64,000 bases of DNA, from the NCBI RefSeq assembly GCF_003025035.1, contig NZ_PYJN01000006.1, positions 124,001-188,000 of the forward strand, written 5' to 3'. Below are positions 9,412 through 17,112 of this stretch, in pieces. How positions within the stretch are numbered: position 1 is the first letter of the stretch; each line of letters begins with the position of its first letter. The stretch is from Rhizobium sp. SEMIA4064 (GTDB lineage: Bacteria; Pseudomonadota; Alphaproteobacteria; Rhizobiales; Rhizobiaceae). The translations under genes and the position numbers were made by a program. Below the pieces are notes generated by a model. That model had not been told where the DNA came from. It worked only from the letters and a program-made list of their open reading frames with translations, and did not search any database.

Positions 9412-11142
9412 ATGACTGCCGAGATTGACAAGGCAGCTTTTACAGCAATGACCGAAGATGTGCCGTCTGATGGCAATCTGCAGGCGGCGCTGTTCGATGC
9501 CGTTTGCGATGGGCTCTCCAGTGCTTTCCTCATCTACGACAAGAACGATCTGCTGCTGTTCGCCAGCCGCCAGGTCCTGAATTTCTTCCCTATCCCGTCA
9601 CAATTCCTGCAGCCGTCGACACGGCTCCGCGATTTTCTCGGCGCTGTGTTCGACAGCGGCGTCCGGCATCACGACGCTCGTGCGAAATCGGCAACGCGCG
9701 ACGATTGGATCTCGCAGCGGATTGCCTCGCACTGGCGCGAGCGTTTTGAGACGACGGAACATTGCGGCGGGGATCGTTGGGTCCGCTTCGTCAAGCGCCG
9801 GCTGCCGTCGGGTTTCGGCGTCTGCATCCTCTCGGATGTTTCGGAGGTGAAAAAGCGCGAGGAGCAATGGCGCCTCGACATGGAGCGCGTGCAGCTCACC
9901 GAGGACATACTCGACCATCTGCCGTTTCCGCTCTTCGTCAAAGACCGCAACATGGCCTATGTCGCCGTCAATAAGGCGTTCTGCGACAAATACCAGACCT
10001 CGGCGGATGCAGTGCTGGGCCGTAGGGGTATCGATCTCTTTTCCACGGATATTGCCAACCGCTTCGAGGAGAGCGATCGGCATGTCTTGGAAACCGGCGA
10101 AATGTCGATCTCGCGCCAGCGGCAGATCGCCCGTGACGGTATCGAGCGCGAAGTGGTCACCAGGAAACAGCGTATCGGTAAGCCCGGCCGCTATTTCCTG
10201 GTCGCCACCATGCAGGACCTGCCGAAAGACGGCGCGGATTTCGATGAATTCGCTCTCGCCTCGCAGATCAAGGAGAACGGCGACCGGTCCTATCGACGCG
10301 CCTACGTGCCGATGGCAGCGCTTCAGACCGCCTCGCGTCGTCCGCCGGCGATGGAGACCTTCGTTCCCGAGAATTTCTCTGGCCGCAAGATCCTCGTGGT
10401 TACCGCGGATCTTGCCGCGGAATCGGCGGCGTTGAAGATGCTCGCCAAATACGGCTTCGAGGCATGTTCGGTCCACAATGAAAACGAGGAGGCGGCATTT
10501 CTGGATGTCGCAAGCTCCCTCGGCATCAAGATCGATCTCGTCATCGTCGACAATCAGCTCGGCAACCGCGGCCTAGAATTGGCCGAACGGCAGAGTGTGC
10601 CGGCTCTATCGTTGGATGGCTCGCAGCTCTCCACCGAGCTCACCTTCCTGATTGCACGGCATTTCAACCGCAATATCCGCGGCAAAGCAGGCGAGCCCGT
10701 CGAAGGCAGGGCGGAGGATTGGCAGATCGCGCCGGGCGGCGAGGATCGCGGCTTCCAGATCCTCGTCGCCGAAGACAATGATATCAATCAGATCGTCTTC
10801 TCGCAGATCCTGGAAGGGCTCGGTTATCGCTACATGATCGCCACTAGCGGCGACGAGGCGGTGCGGCTGTGGAACGAATACCGCCCGCAATTGATCCTGA
10901 TGGATATTTCCCTGCCGGGTCTCAACGGTTTCGAAGCCGCAAGATTGATCCGCCGCACGGAGCAAGGGGGCGGATCGCACACCCCGATCATCGGCGTACT
11001 CACCCAGGCTTTCGAGCGGGACCGCAACGAATGCGTCGAGGCCGGCATGGACGATATCATCATGAAGCCCGTCAGCCCGGATATTCTTGAGACTGTATTT
11101 CAGAAATACATGCGCGGCAGCAGCAAAGCTCAAGTCAAATAA
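9412..11142 (+). CDS. PAS protein with tandem receiver domains, no kinase domain
   Basis: 576 residues, soluble. Two PAS-like regions come first (about residues 27-150 and 163-275; the second has the clear PAS start LPFPLFVKDRNMAYVAVNKAF). A degenerate receiver follows from residue 322 (ILVVTADLAAES, LVIVDNQLG) that lacks the paired acidic residues and the conserved Lys. A second receiver from residue 447 is complete: acidic pair in VAEDND, phospho-acceptor Asp498 in LILMDISLPG and Lys552 in IIMKPVSP. No HisKA/HATPase domain is present, so it resembles a hybrid histidine kinase that has lost its kinase core. The GGDEF/EAL gene follows, so a c-di-GMP signalling link is plausible. The CtrA box upstream hints at cell-cycle control. 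Confidence 0.85.
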   Translation: MTAEIDKAAFTAMTEDVPSDGNLQAALFDAVCDGLSSAFLIYDKNDLLLFASRQVLNFFPIPSQFLQPSTRLRDFLGAVFDSGVRHHDARAKSATRDDWISQRIASHWRERFETTEHCGGDRWVRFVKRRLPSGFGVCILSDVSEVKKREEQWRLDMERVQLTEDILDHLPFPLFVKDRNMAYVAVNKAFCDKYQTSADAVLGRRGIDLFSTDIANRFEESDRHVLETGEMSISRQRQIARDGIEREVVTRKQRIGKPGRYFLVATMQDLPKDGADFDEFALASQIKENGDRSYRRAYVPMAALQTASRRPPAMETFVPENFSGRKILVVTADLAAESAALKMLAKYGFEACSVHNENEEAAFLDVASSLGIKIDLVIVDNQLGNRGLELAERQSVPALSLDGSQLSTELTFLIARHFNRNIRGKAGEPVEGRAEDWQIAPGGEDRGFQILVAEDNDINQIVFSQILEGLGYRYMIATSGDEAVRLWNEYRPQLILMDISLPGLNGFEAARLIRRTEQGGGSHTPIIGVLTQAFERDRNECVEAGMDDIIMKPVSPDILETVFQKYMRGSSKAQVK

Positions 11143-11269
11143 GATTCATAGTTTTGTAACTTCTAATGAATAGATTTACCTCCCATCGAATGACTGTCGC
11201 CCGGCCATCCTTTGTTAAGACTTCGCCGTCATGCTCTTTTGCGGGTGGAGGAAAGTGTCGGGACTGAAT

Positions 11270-12628
11270 ATGAAATCGGCTGAAATACCGCTTGCGCCAG
11301 TCAGTCACAACGAATTGCAGGCGATGGCCTATACCGATCCGCTGACCGGCTTGGGGAACCGCTATCGCATGCGCGACCGCGCGCGTGTGCTTTCCGTCGA
11401 ACGCGCAAGCGATCCTGCACCCTTCACCATCGGCATCGCCAATCTGGATTCCTTCAAGCCGATCAACGACCTCTTCGGTGTCGAAGCCGGCGACGAGATC
11501 CTTTGCCAGGTGGCGCATCGCCTGAAAGCCTGCATTCCCGACGGCGCCACCGTCACCCGTCATGACGGCGACGAATTTGCCTTCGTGCTGCCGCTGGTCT
11601 TTGAGCGTGTCGGTGCGGAGAAGTTCGGGCAGATGATCCGCGAGGTGCTGTCGGCGCCTTATGATCTCGGCGACCGCAACGTCCGCCTTTCCGCCTCCTT
11701 CGGCTTCGCCATCTATCCGTTCGCCGGCGAGGAGTTCGAAGATCTGCTGAAAAGCGCCGAAACGGCACTTTATCGTTCCAAGCGGCGCGGCCGCGGCCAG
11801 ATCACCGTCTATTCCAAAGAGATCGCCCAGGAGATGAAGCGCGCGACGCAGCTCGAACAGGCGCTGCGCAATGCCATCATTTCCAACGCCATCGACGTAC
11901 ATTTCCAGCCGATCGTCTCGCTTGCCAACAATCTGATCGTCGGTTTCGAGGCGCTGGCTCGCTGGAACGACGCCGATCTCGGCTTCGTCTCGCCCGCCGT
12001 CTTCGTGCCGCTTGCCGAGGAGCGCGGTTTTATCGACGCTCTTTCCGAGACTCTGCTGCGGAAGGCGGCGGAGGCTGCGCTCTCCTGGCCGCGCGAGCTT
12101 TTCCTTTCCTTCAATCTGTCATCCGCGCAATTGATGGACCCGGGCACGAGCAGCAGCATTCTCGCTATTCTCGGCCGCGTCGGCCTCGATCCGCACCGGC
12201 TGGAACTGGAAATCACTGAAACGGCCGTCATGAGTTCGGCCGACACGGCGCACCGCATCATCGCCGATCTCAGGGCGGCCGGCGTGCGCATCTCGTTGGA
12301 TGATTTCGGTACCGGCCAATCGAGCCTTGGTCGTCTGCGCGACTTCATCTTCGACAAGGTGAAGATCGATCGTGCCTTCGTCTCGCGCATCAATTCCGAT
12401 CGGGCCTCCGAACACATCATCAAGGCGATCCTTGCCATGTGCGAAGGGCTTGATCTGCAAGTGGTTGCAGAGGGGATCGAGGACTATGCCGAGGCGGCAG
12501 CGCTCCGGTCGCTCGGCTGCGCCATGGGGCAGGGCTACTACTACGGCAAACCTGCCGACAGCGTCGCGACGCTGCGATATCTCCACGAAAACTATTTTGA
12601 ACTGGCCGGCGAGCGCGAAAACGCCTGA
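11270..12628 (+). CDS. GGDEF/EAL protein, probable c-di-GMP phosphodiesterase
   Basis: 452 residues from the ATG at 11270. The start is uncertain: ATG 11231 is also in frame, and the GGAGGA at 11247-11252 is poorly spaced for both. The GGDEF domain carries the variant DGDEF at residues 99-103 and no RxxD inhibitory site upstream of it, so cyclase activity is doubtful. The EAL domain looks complete: EAL at 227-229, NLSSAQL, ELEITETAV, SLDDFGTG, KVKIDRAFV, VVAEGIED and GQGYYYGKP supply all the usual metal and catalytic residues. No membrane segment or sensory domain is visible; input may come from the upstream PAS-receiver protein. Confidence 0.88.
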   Translation: MKSAEIPLAPVSHNELQAMAYTDPLTGLGNRYRMRDRARVLSVERASDPAPFTIGIANLDSFKPINDLFGVEAGDEILCQVAHRLKACIPDGATVTRHDGDEFAFVLPLVFERVGAEKFGQMIREVLSAPYDLGDRNVRLSASFGFAIYPFAGEEFEDLLKSAETALYRSKRRGRGQITVYSKEIAQEMKRATQLEQALRNAIISNAIDVHFQPIVSLANNLIVGFEALARWNDADLGFVSPAVFVPLAEERGFIDALSETLLRKAAEAALSWPRELFLSFNLSSAQLMDPGTSSSILAILGRVGLDPHRLELEITETAVMSSADTAHRIIADLRAAGVRISLDDFGTGQSSLGRLRDFIFDKVKIDRAFVSRINSDRASEHIIKAILAMCEGLDLQVVAEGIEDYAEAAALRSLGCAMGQGYYYGKPADSVATLRYLHENYFELAGERENA

Positions 12629-12651
12629 ACGTTGACGGCTGCGACGGATAC

Positions 12652-12682
12652 AAAAACGGCGGTCTGTGAAGACCGCCGTTTT
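12652..12682. terminator. Bidirectional terminator between convergent genes
   Basis: ACGGCGGTCT-gtga-AGACCGCCGT with A-rich left and T-rich right flanks. It sits between the stop of the GGDEF/EAL gene and the stop of the PRC-barrel gene and can serve both. Confidence 0.8.
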
Positions 12683-12704
12683 CAACGTTACGCGATAGGC
12701 TTCG

Positions 12705-13325
12705 TCATTTGTTGGTCGACGAGGTCGTCGTGGTGTCCGTTCCAGGCACCGCCGCCGTTGCCGGCGTCTTGGCGGCCTTTTCAGAAGCCTGCATAGCAAG
12801 CGTCTTGAACTCCGGAGCGGCCTTCAGCGAGTCGGCCGTTTCGGTGGTCGTCAGCTTGATGCTGCCGTCCTGGGCGTTCTGCGTCGCAGTGATCTTGTCG
12901 AAGGGAACGGCGACATTCTTCTGGCCGAGGCCCAGGAAACCGCCGACGCCGACGACCGCAGCGACAACACCGCCCTGCTTCATCAGGATGAGGTCGTTGA
13001 TGCTGCCGATGCTTTCATTCTTACCATTATAGACCGACTGGCCCATATAGGTCTTGGCGCTGATCTGATCTGCCGACTGCTCGGTCAGATAGCTACCGGC
13101 CTGCGCCGTGGTTGTCGTCGGTGCAGGAGCCGGAGCCTTAGCATCATTTTGCGGCGTCTTGACAGCCGGCTTGGTGGTGTCCGGCGTTGCCGGAGCGGTC
13201 TTCGTCATCGGCGCAGTGTTATTGTCGGTTGACGGCTGCTGCTGCGCCAAAGCCATCGGAGAAAGAACCGATGCTGTAGCAAAGATTGCGCCAGCAGCGG
13301 CGGAAGTGAACAATTTGCCGGTCAT
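12705..13325 (-). CDS. Exported PRC-barrel domain protein
   Basis: 206 residues. A Sec signal peptide (MTGKLFTSAAAGAIF to about ALAQQQ, residues 1-29) is followed by a Pro/Ala/Thr-rich low-complexity linker and then a PRC-barrel domain from about residue 90 (TYMGQSVYNGKNESIGSINDLIL, VVAVVGVGGFLGLGQKNVAVPFDKI). PRC-barrel proteins of this layout are common in the rhizobial envelope and many belong to the general stress response. The ATG at 13325 was chosen because AGGTAGG lies just upstream; an earlier in-frame ATG at 13343 is less likely. A possible EcfG-type promoter is listed separately. Confidence 0.88.
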   Translation of the reverse strand: MTGKLFTSAAAGAIFATASVLSPMALAQQQPSTDNNTAPMTKTAPATPDTTKPAVKTPQNDAKAPAPAPTTTTAQAGSYLTEQSADQISAKTYMGQSVYNGKNESIGSINDLILMKQGGVVAAVVGVGGFLGLGQKNVAVPFDKITATQNAQDGSIKLTTTETADSLKAAPEFKTLAMQASEKAAKTPATAAVPGTDTTTTSSTNK

Positions 13326-13419
13326 CGTGAACCTACCTTTCATTCAGATGGGCATGTTCACCAGCTCGGGCGGGGCCATTCCATTGGCTGACCATCACCG
13401 TGCCGGTTCGTTAAGGAAA

Positions 13420-13444
13420 AATGGTCGAACGAGGGTTTAGTTCC
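13420..13444 (-). promoter_or_regulatory. Possible EcfG (RpoE2-like) general-stress promoter
   Basis: On the minus strand GGAAC at 13444-13440 is followed after 18 bases by TT at 13421-13420, the spacing reported for rhizobial RpoE2-dependent promoters (GGAAC-N18/19-TT). It would give a leader of about 85 bases for the PRC-barrel gene. The downstream element is only a TT run, so the match is partial. Confidence 0.35.
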
Positions 13445-13611
13445 GGCAAGAGTTGCGGGAAACGGCTGTATATCGTCGCGGTTAGAGCGAAATAACGCGA
13501 AAAATCAACGGGTGATGTGCCACTTTGTACAACCGAAGCAATTGATTATCCGGGCCGGTTGCAGCGACGAGCGGGCTGAGTTCAACGCCAGACGACGCTT
13601 TTGTCAGTGCA

Positions 13612-13635
13612 GGCCGGCAAAGTCTTTTGCCGGCC
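13612..13635 (-). terminator. Hairpin downstream of the galactose operon
   Basis: GGCCGGCAAA-gtct-TTTGCCGGCC is a perfect 10-bp stem 40 bases beyond the stop of the lactonase gene. There is no good U-tract, so it may stabilise the mRNA end rather than terminate on its own. Confidence 0.5.
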
Positions 13636-13674
13636 GCATGGTCTCCCTCGGAGTGGGAAGACGACAAAATACAA

Positions 13675-14562
13675 TCAGATCTTGTAGACTGGGTCGAAAA
13701 CACCCTTGACCGTGGGGCCGAGTTCGAGAAGCGCACCGGCTTGCGGCTGCATCGAGCGGGCGTCTTCATCGAGACCTTCCCAGGCGGTGGTCACGGCCAG
13801 GCGATCACCATTCTGGCCGATGAAGGCCGGGCAGGAGGGTTGCATGGCGGGCACACGATAGCGCTCGATGCGCAAGCCGTCGGGGCTGTAGCGATCGACA
13901 AAACCAGAGCCCCAGCGGGCGTTCCAGATATAGCCGTCGCCATCGCAGACGGAGCCGTCGAGGCCGCCTGGGTCGTCCATGCTGTCGACCATGACGATCG
14001 GTTCGCCGACCGGAAGCCCTGTCAGCGGGTCGACCAGCACCCGCATCAACTGGCTGATGCGGGTATCGGTGAAATAGCCGATCGTGCCGTCAGGTGAAAA
14101 GCAGATGGAGTTCGGAATGCTGAGCTGATCGAAGATCTTCGTCACCTTGCCGGCGGCGACGTGATAGATCGCGCCGGCCTGCAATTCGGCGCGCTTGCCC
14201 ATGGTGCTGATCCACAACGAACCGGAGATATGCGTGCGCCCGTCATTGGAGCGGTTTTCCGGCTTATCCGCCTCGATCGCGGCGTAGAAGGTCAATTCGC
14301 CGGATTTGATATCGCGAAGAAACAGCCCTTCTTCAGTGGCAATCAATTGCCGTTCGGCGTCGACGCGAGCGAGCACGCTCGCCATCATCGGCAGGGTGTG
14401 AACTTCCTTCTTGCCCGTCGCCAAATGCAGTTCATGCAGCTCCTTGCCGAGGATGTTGAACCACCAGACCGTATCCGTATCGGGATCATAGGTCGGCCCT
14501 TCGCCCAGGACAGATGCGGTGTTGCAGAGAATATTGCCCTGGAAATCATGAATGTCGGTCAT
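13675..14562 (-). CDS. SMP-30/gluconolactonase-family sugar lactonase
   Basis: 295 residues forming a six-bladed propeller of the SMP-30/gluconolactonase/LRE family. Typical landmarks are LGEGPTYDPDTDTVWWFNI near residue 18 (metal-binding Glu in GEGP), NDGRTHISGSLWISTMG near 108, PNSICFSPDG and the WNARWGSG segment with a metal-site Asn/Asp. The enzyme hydrolyses aldonolactones. Its place as last gene of an operon with an SDR dehydrogenase, dgoK and dgoA suggests galactono-1,4-lactone (or the fuco/arabino analogue) as substrate. TAGGAG precedes the start; dgoA ends 5 bp upstream. Confidence 0.88.
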   Translation of the reverse strand: MTDIHDFQGNILCNTASVLGEGPTYDPDTDTVWWFNILGKELHELHLATGKKEVHTLPMMASVLARVDAERQLIATEEGLFLRDIKSGELTFYAAIEADKPENRSNDGRTHISGSLWISTMGKRAELQAGAIYHVAAGKVTKIFDQLSIPNSICFSPDGTIGYFTDTRISQLMRVLVDPLTGLPVGEPIVMVDSMDDPGGLDGSVCDGDGYIWNARWGSGFVDRYSPDGLRIERYRVPAMQPSCPAFIGQNGDRLAVTTAWEGLDEDARSMQPQAGALLELGPTVKGVFDPVYKI

Positions 14563-14567
14563 ATGGA

Positions 14568-15206
14568 TCAGGCTCCTACGGCAGCATCATAGGCGTAAAT
14601 GGTCACCTTGGCGCGTTCGGCAACCTCTGCTGTCGTCATTCCCGGCTTGTAAAGGCTGGTGCCGAGACCGAAGGCTAGGATGCCAGCCTTGGTGTAATCG
14701 GCGAAATTCTTGTCCGAAACGCCGCCGACCGCCGCGATGACGAGTTCGGGCGGCAACACGGCGCGGATGGCGGTGATGCCGGAGGCGCCGAGCACGCCGG
14801 CCGGGAAAAATTTAAGACCTGTCGCGCCGGCGCGGGCGGCTGAAAGCGCTTCCGTCGCGGTGAACACGCCAGGCATCGTCACCATGCCCTTGTCGCGGGC
14901 GCGGCTGATGACGGCGGGCTCGACATTCGGCGTCACCAGCAGTTTGCCGCCGGCGGCGTCTAGCCGGTCGACATCCTCCACGGTCAGCACCGTGCCGGCA
15001 CCGATCAGGCAGTCTGCAGGTGCCATCTTGGCGGCGATTTCGATGGAGCGGAAGGGTTCCGGCGAGTTCAGCGGGATTTCGATCGCGGTCAAGCCGGCGT
15101 CGATGAGCGCACCGACGATATCAGCCGTCTCCTCGGGCTTGATGCCGCGGAGAATGGCGATGAGCGGGCGTTTCATGGCAGGGAAGGGAGTGCGGGTCGT
15201 CATCAT
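14568..15206 (-). CDS. dgoA: 2-dehydro-3-deoxy-6-phosphogalactonate aldolase
   Basis: 212 residues, class I KDPG/KDPGal aldolase fold. The substrate loop LRGIKPEE is at residues 18-25, AIEIPLNSPEPF gives the catalytic Glu, and the Schiff-base Lys is Lys132 in GLKFFPAG. The IPLNSP signature distinguishes KDPGal from KDPG aldolases (which have TLRTP-like sequence), as far as I recall. It splits KDPGal to pyruvate and glyceraldehyde 3-phosphate, the last step of the De Ley-Doudoroff pathway. dgoK lies 11 bp upstream. Confidence 0.92.
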   Translation of the reverse strand: MMTTRTPFPAMKRPLIAILRGIKPEETADIVGALIDAGLTAIEIPLNSPEPFRSIEIAAKMAPADCLIGAGTVLTVEDVDRLDAAGGKLLVTPNVEPAVISRARDKGMVTMPGVFTATEALSAARAGATGLKFFPAGVLGASGITAIRAVLPPELVIAAVGGVSDKNFADYTKAGILAFGLGTSLYKPGMTTAEVAERAKVTIYAYDAAVGA

Positions 15207-15217
15207 CTTTTCTTTCG

Positions 15218-16135
15218 TTAATTCGGCCAGATCGCCTTCGCAGCGGCGGAAAGCCCGCGGCGAACGGCAGCATCGGCATCAACAGTCGTATAGTTGAGGG
15301 AGAGGATGCGGAACGCATCTTCATAGAGCGCCTGCAGGCGTCCGGAGGCAACCAGAGTGATCGCAGCCCCTTGTCCGGCGGATGACAGCGCGCCCGCGAA
15401 TTCGGCGCCGATCAGTGTGCCCGAGATCAACGCTTGCGCCCCGGCTGCCGTCAGGCCATGCAGAAGTTGGCCGGCGCGGGAGGTAAAGAGCATGTTCGTC
15501 GCGAGGGCCGGCTTGTTGAAGGCGGCTTTGACCGCGGTTTCGAAGGCGGAGACGTCTGCGGGCATGTCGGCTGCGCCGGCAACGGCGTGCGACAGGATGC
15601 TGTGTTTGGTGATGACGTCGAAGAGTTCGCCGGTCATGAAGGTCGAAAAGCCGGTGACCTGGCCGTCGACGACACGCACCCATTTCGAATGCGTGCCGGG
15701 CATGCAGACGAGCTGTTCGCCCTTGGCGTCGGCGGCGATCGCGCCGAGCAATTGCGTCTCCTCGCCGCGCATGACGTCCGGCGCTTCCTTGGCGCGCTGC
15801 GCGAGGCCCGGCAAAATGCGGACATCGCGCGATTGACCCGGCACGGAGACGGCGCCGGTCAGGATGGCAGAGAGCGACGTCGGCGTATCGATATAGCCGG
15901 CTTCCACCCAGCCCTGGCGTGCTCCGGCCATGCCGCAGACGATGACGGGAAGGTCTTCCGGAGCTGCAAGGGCATCGAGATGCGACTGCAGCACCTTGGC
16001 GAAACCTGTCTGAGCCGCCGACGTCATGCCTTCGCCGCTGCGGCGCTCGCCGAGAATGCTGTCATCTTCGCCGATCAGCCACAGCCGGAAACTGCTGGTG
16101 CCCCAATCGACCGCTATGTATGCGGGCCGTGTCAT
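15218..16135 (-). CDS. dgoK: 2-dehydro-3-deoxygalactonokinase
   Basis: 305 residues with the DgoK layout: IAVDWGTSSFRLWL at the start (ATP phosphate-binding loop of the ASKHA fold), ERRSGEGMTSA, VIVCGMAGARQGW, and CMPGTHSKWV in the centre. It phosphorylates 2-keto-3-deoxygalactonate to the substrate of DgoA. The start ATG at 16135 lies immediately after the 24-bp tandem repeat that separates it from the SDR gene, so that repeat forms its ribosome-binding region. Confidence 0.93.
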   Translation of the reverse strand: MTRPAYIAVDWGTSSFRLWLIGEDDSILGERRSGEGMTSAAQTGFAKVLQSHLDALAAPEDLPVIVCGMAGARQGWVEAGYIDTPTSLSAILTGAVSVPGQSRDVRILPGLAQRAKEAPDVMRGEETQLLGAIAADAKGEQLVCMPGTHSKWVRVVDGQVTGFSTFMTGELFDVITKHSILSHAVAGAADMPADVSAFETAVKAAFNKPALATNMLFTSRAGQLLHGLTAAGAQALISGTLIGAEFAGALSSAGQGAAITLVASGRLQALYEDAFRILSLNYTTVDADAAVRRGLSAAAKAIWPN

Positions 16136-16145
16136 TTAAAAATAC

Positions 16146-16217
16146 CCCTGATTTTTCACTAGAAAATGCCACTGGTTTTTCATCAGAAAATACCGCCGGT
16201 TTTTCATCAGAAAATAC
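16146..16217. repeat. 24-bp tandem direct repeat inside the galactose operon
   Basis: Three adjacent 24-bp units (16146-16169, 16170-16193, 16194-16217) share the core GGTTTTTCATCAGAAAATAC on the plus strand; a partial fourth end (AAAAATAC) precedes them. The rightmost unit contains the stop codon and last codons of the SDR gene. On the coding (minus) strand each unit carries TTTTCTGATGAAAAACC or a near copy, so a stop-start overlap TGATG is repeated. The repeat fills the spacer between the SDR gene and dgoK. Confidence 0.9.
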
Positions 16218-16977
16218 CTCCATCGACGATGATGGACTGCGCCGTGATGCTGCCTGAGCAGTTGGATGCGAGAAAAAGCGTCGGGCCGACCAGATCGGCG
16301 GCCTTGAGAACATGCTTGAGGCATTGGCGCGCGACGGTGCTGGCTATGGCTTCTTCCGTCAGCCAAAGCTCCATCTGCCGCTCGGTGACGACCATGCCCG
16401 GCAGAACGGCGTTGACGCGGATATTTTCCGGTCCAAAGCGGCCGGCAAGGCTCTTGGTCAGGCCGATGATGCCCGCCTTTGCGGTTGCGTAGGCGGAAAG
16501 ATGCGGTGGGTTCATCTTGAAGACGATCGATGAGAAATTGATGATCGCCCCGCCGCCGGCTGCGCGCATGCCCGGCGCTGCCGCCTGCGAGACGAAAAAA
16601 ACCTGCTTGAGGTTGATCGCCTGGTTGTTGTCCCAGTACTCCTCGGTCGTCGTGTCGATCTCGTGCCGGTCGTCCCAGGCGGCGTTGTTGACCAGGACGC
16701 GAATCGCACCGAGGTCGGATTCGACGGCGGCGACCGTGCTCTTCACGGCACTGATGTCGCGCAGGTCGGCATGATAGAAGGCGACCGGATGCGCCGATTG
16801 CGCCGAAAGCCGGGCGGCAAGCGCCTTGCTCGGCTCCTCGGCTATGTCGATGAAGGCGACCTTGGCGCCCTGTTGGGCAAAAGCTTCGACAAGTGCGGCG
16901 CCGATACCGGAACCACCGCCGGTGATCAGGACGGTGCGATCCTTAAGATCGGGAAATTGTGCCTGTGCCTCGGTCAA
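16207..16977 (-). CDS. SDR-family dehydrogenase, probable D-galactose 1-dehydrogenase
   Basis: 256 residues, classical short-chain dehydrogenase. The dinucleotide-binding loop TGGGSGIG is near residue 20, NNAAWDD near 93, the catalytic Ser is in INFSSI, and the Tyr/Lys pair in SAYATAKAG near 160. The Asp in FIDIAEEP after beta-2 favours NAD+. As first gene of the operon with a lactonase, dgoK and dgoA it is best read as the sugar 1-dehydrogenase that makes the aldonolactone from D-galactose or a related aldose (L-arabinose, D-fucose). A galactonate dehydratase gene is not present in this cluster. The gene is divergent from the IclR regulator. Confidence 0.85.
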   Translation of the reverse strand: MTEAQAQFPDLKDRTVLITGGGSGIGAALVEAFAQQGAKVAFIDIAEEPSKALAARLSAQSAHPVAFYHADLRDISAVKSTVAAVESDLGAIRVLVNNAAWDDRHEIDTTTEEYWDNNQAINLKQVFFVSQAAAPGMRAAGGGAIINFSSIVFKMNPPHLSAYATAKAGIIGLTKSLAGRFGPENIRVNAVLPGMVVTERQMELWLTEEAIASTVARQCLKHVLKAADLVGPTLFLASNCSGSITAQSIIVDGGIF

Positions 16978-17011
16978 GTTCGTTTCCTCCCGGAATTGAA
17001 AATACCTTCTT

Positions 17012-17028
17012 GTTCCATTATTTGGAAC
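17012..17028. promoter_or_regulatory. Probable IclR operator between SDR gene and regulator
   Basis: GTTCCA-ttatt-TGGAAC is a perfect 6-bp inverted repeat in the divergent promoter region. Further GGAAT/ATTCC half-sites follow up to about 17065. IclR-family regulators usually bind such palindromes next to their own gene, so this is the natural operator candidate for the galactose operon. Confidence 0.6.
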
Positions 17029-17033
17029 TCAAT

Positions 17034-17062
17034 TTGACTATATGGAATTATCCGATTACCAT
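17034..17062 (+). promoter_or_regulatory. Sigma-70 type promoter of the IclR gene
   Basis: TTGACT (17034-17039), 17-base spacer, TACCAT (17057-17062). It starts six bases after the palindromic operator, which would fit autoregulation of the regulator gene. Confidence 0.5.
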
Positions 17063-17112
17063 TCCGTCGTGTCAAGGACATGAGGGTGTGTCAGAGGCGC
17101 GCGGAGGCAATC

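Larger units (their letters stand above)
13326..13674. other. Intergenic region, PRC-barrel gene / galactose operon
   Basis: 349 bases lying between the start of the PRC-barrel gene and the stop of the lactonase gene. It holds the candidate stress promoter and a 10-bp hairpin (both listed). No credible coding sequence is seen. Confidence 0.6.

Noticed and set aside
16146..16217. CRISPR array
   Set aside because: The 24-bp units are directly adjacent without spacers, so this is a simple tandem repeat.
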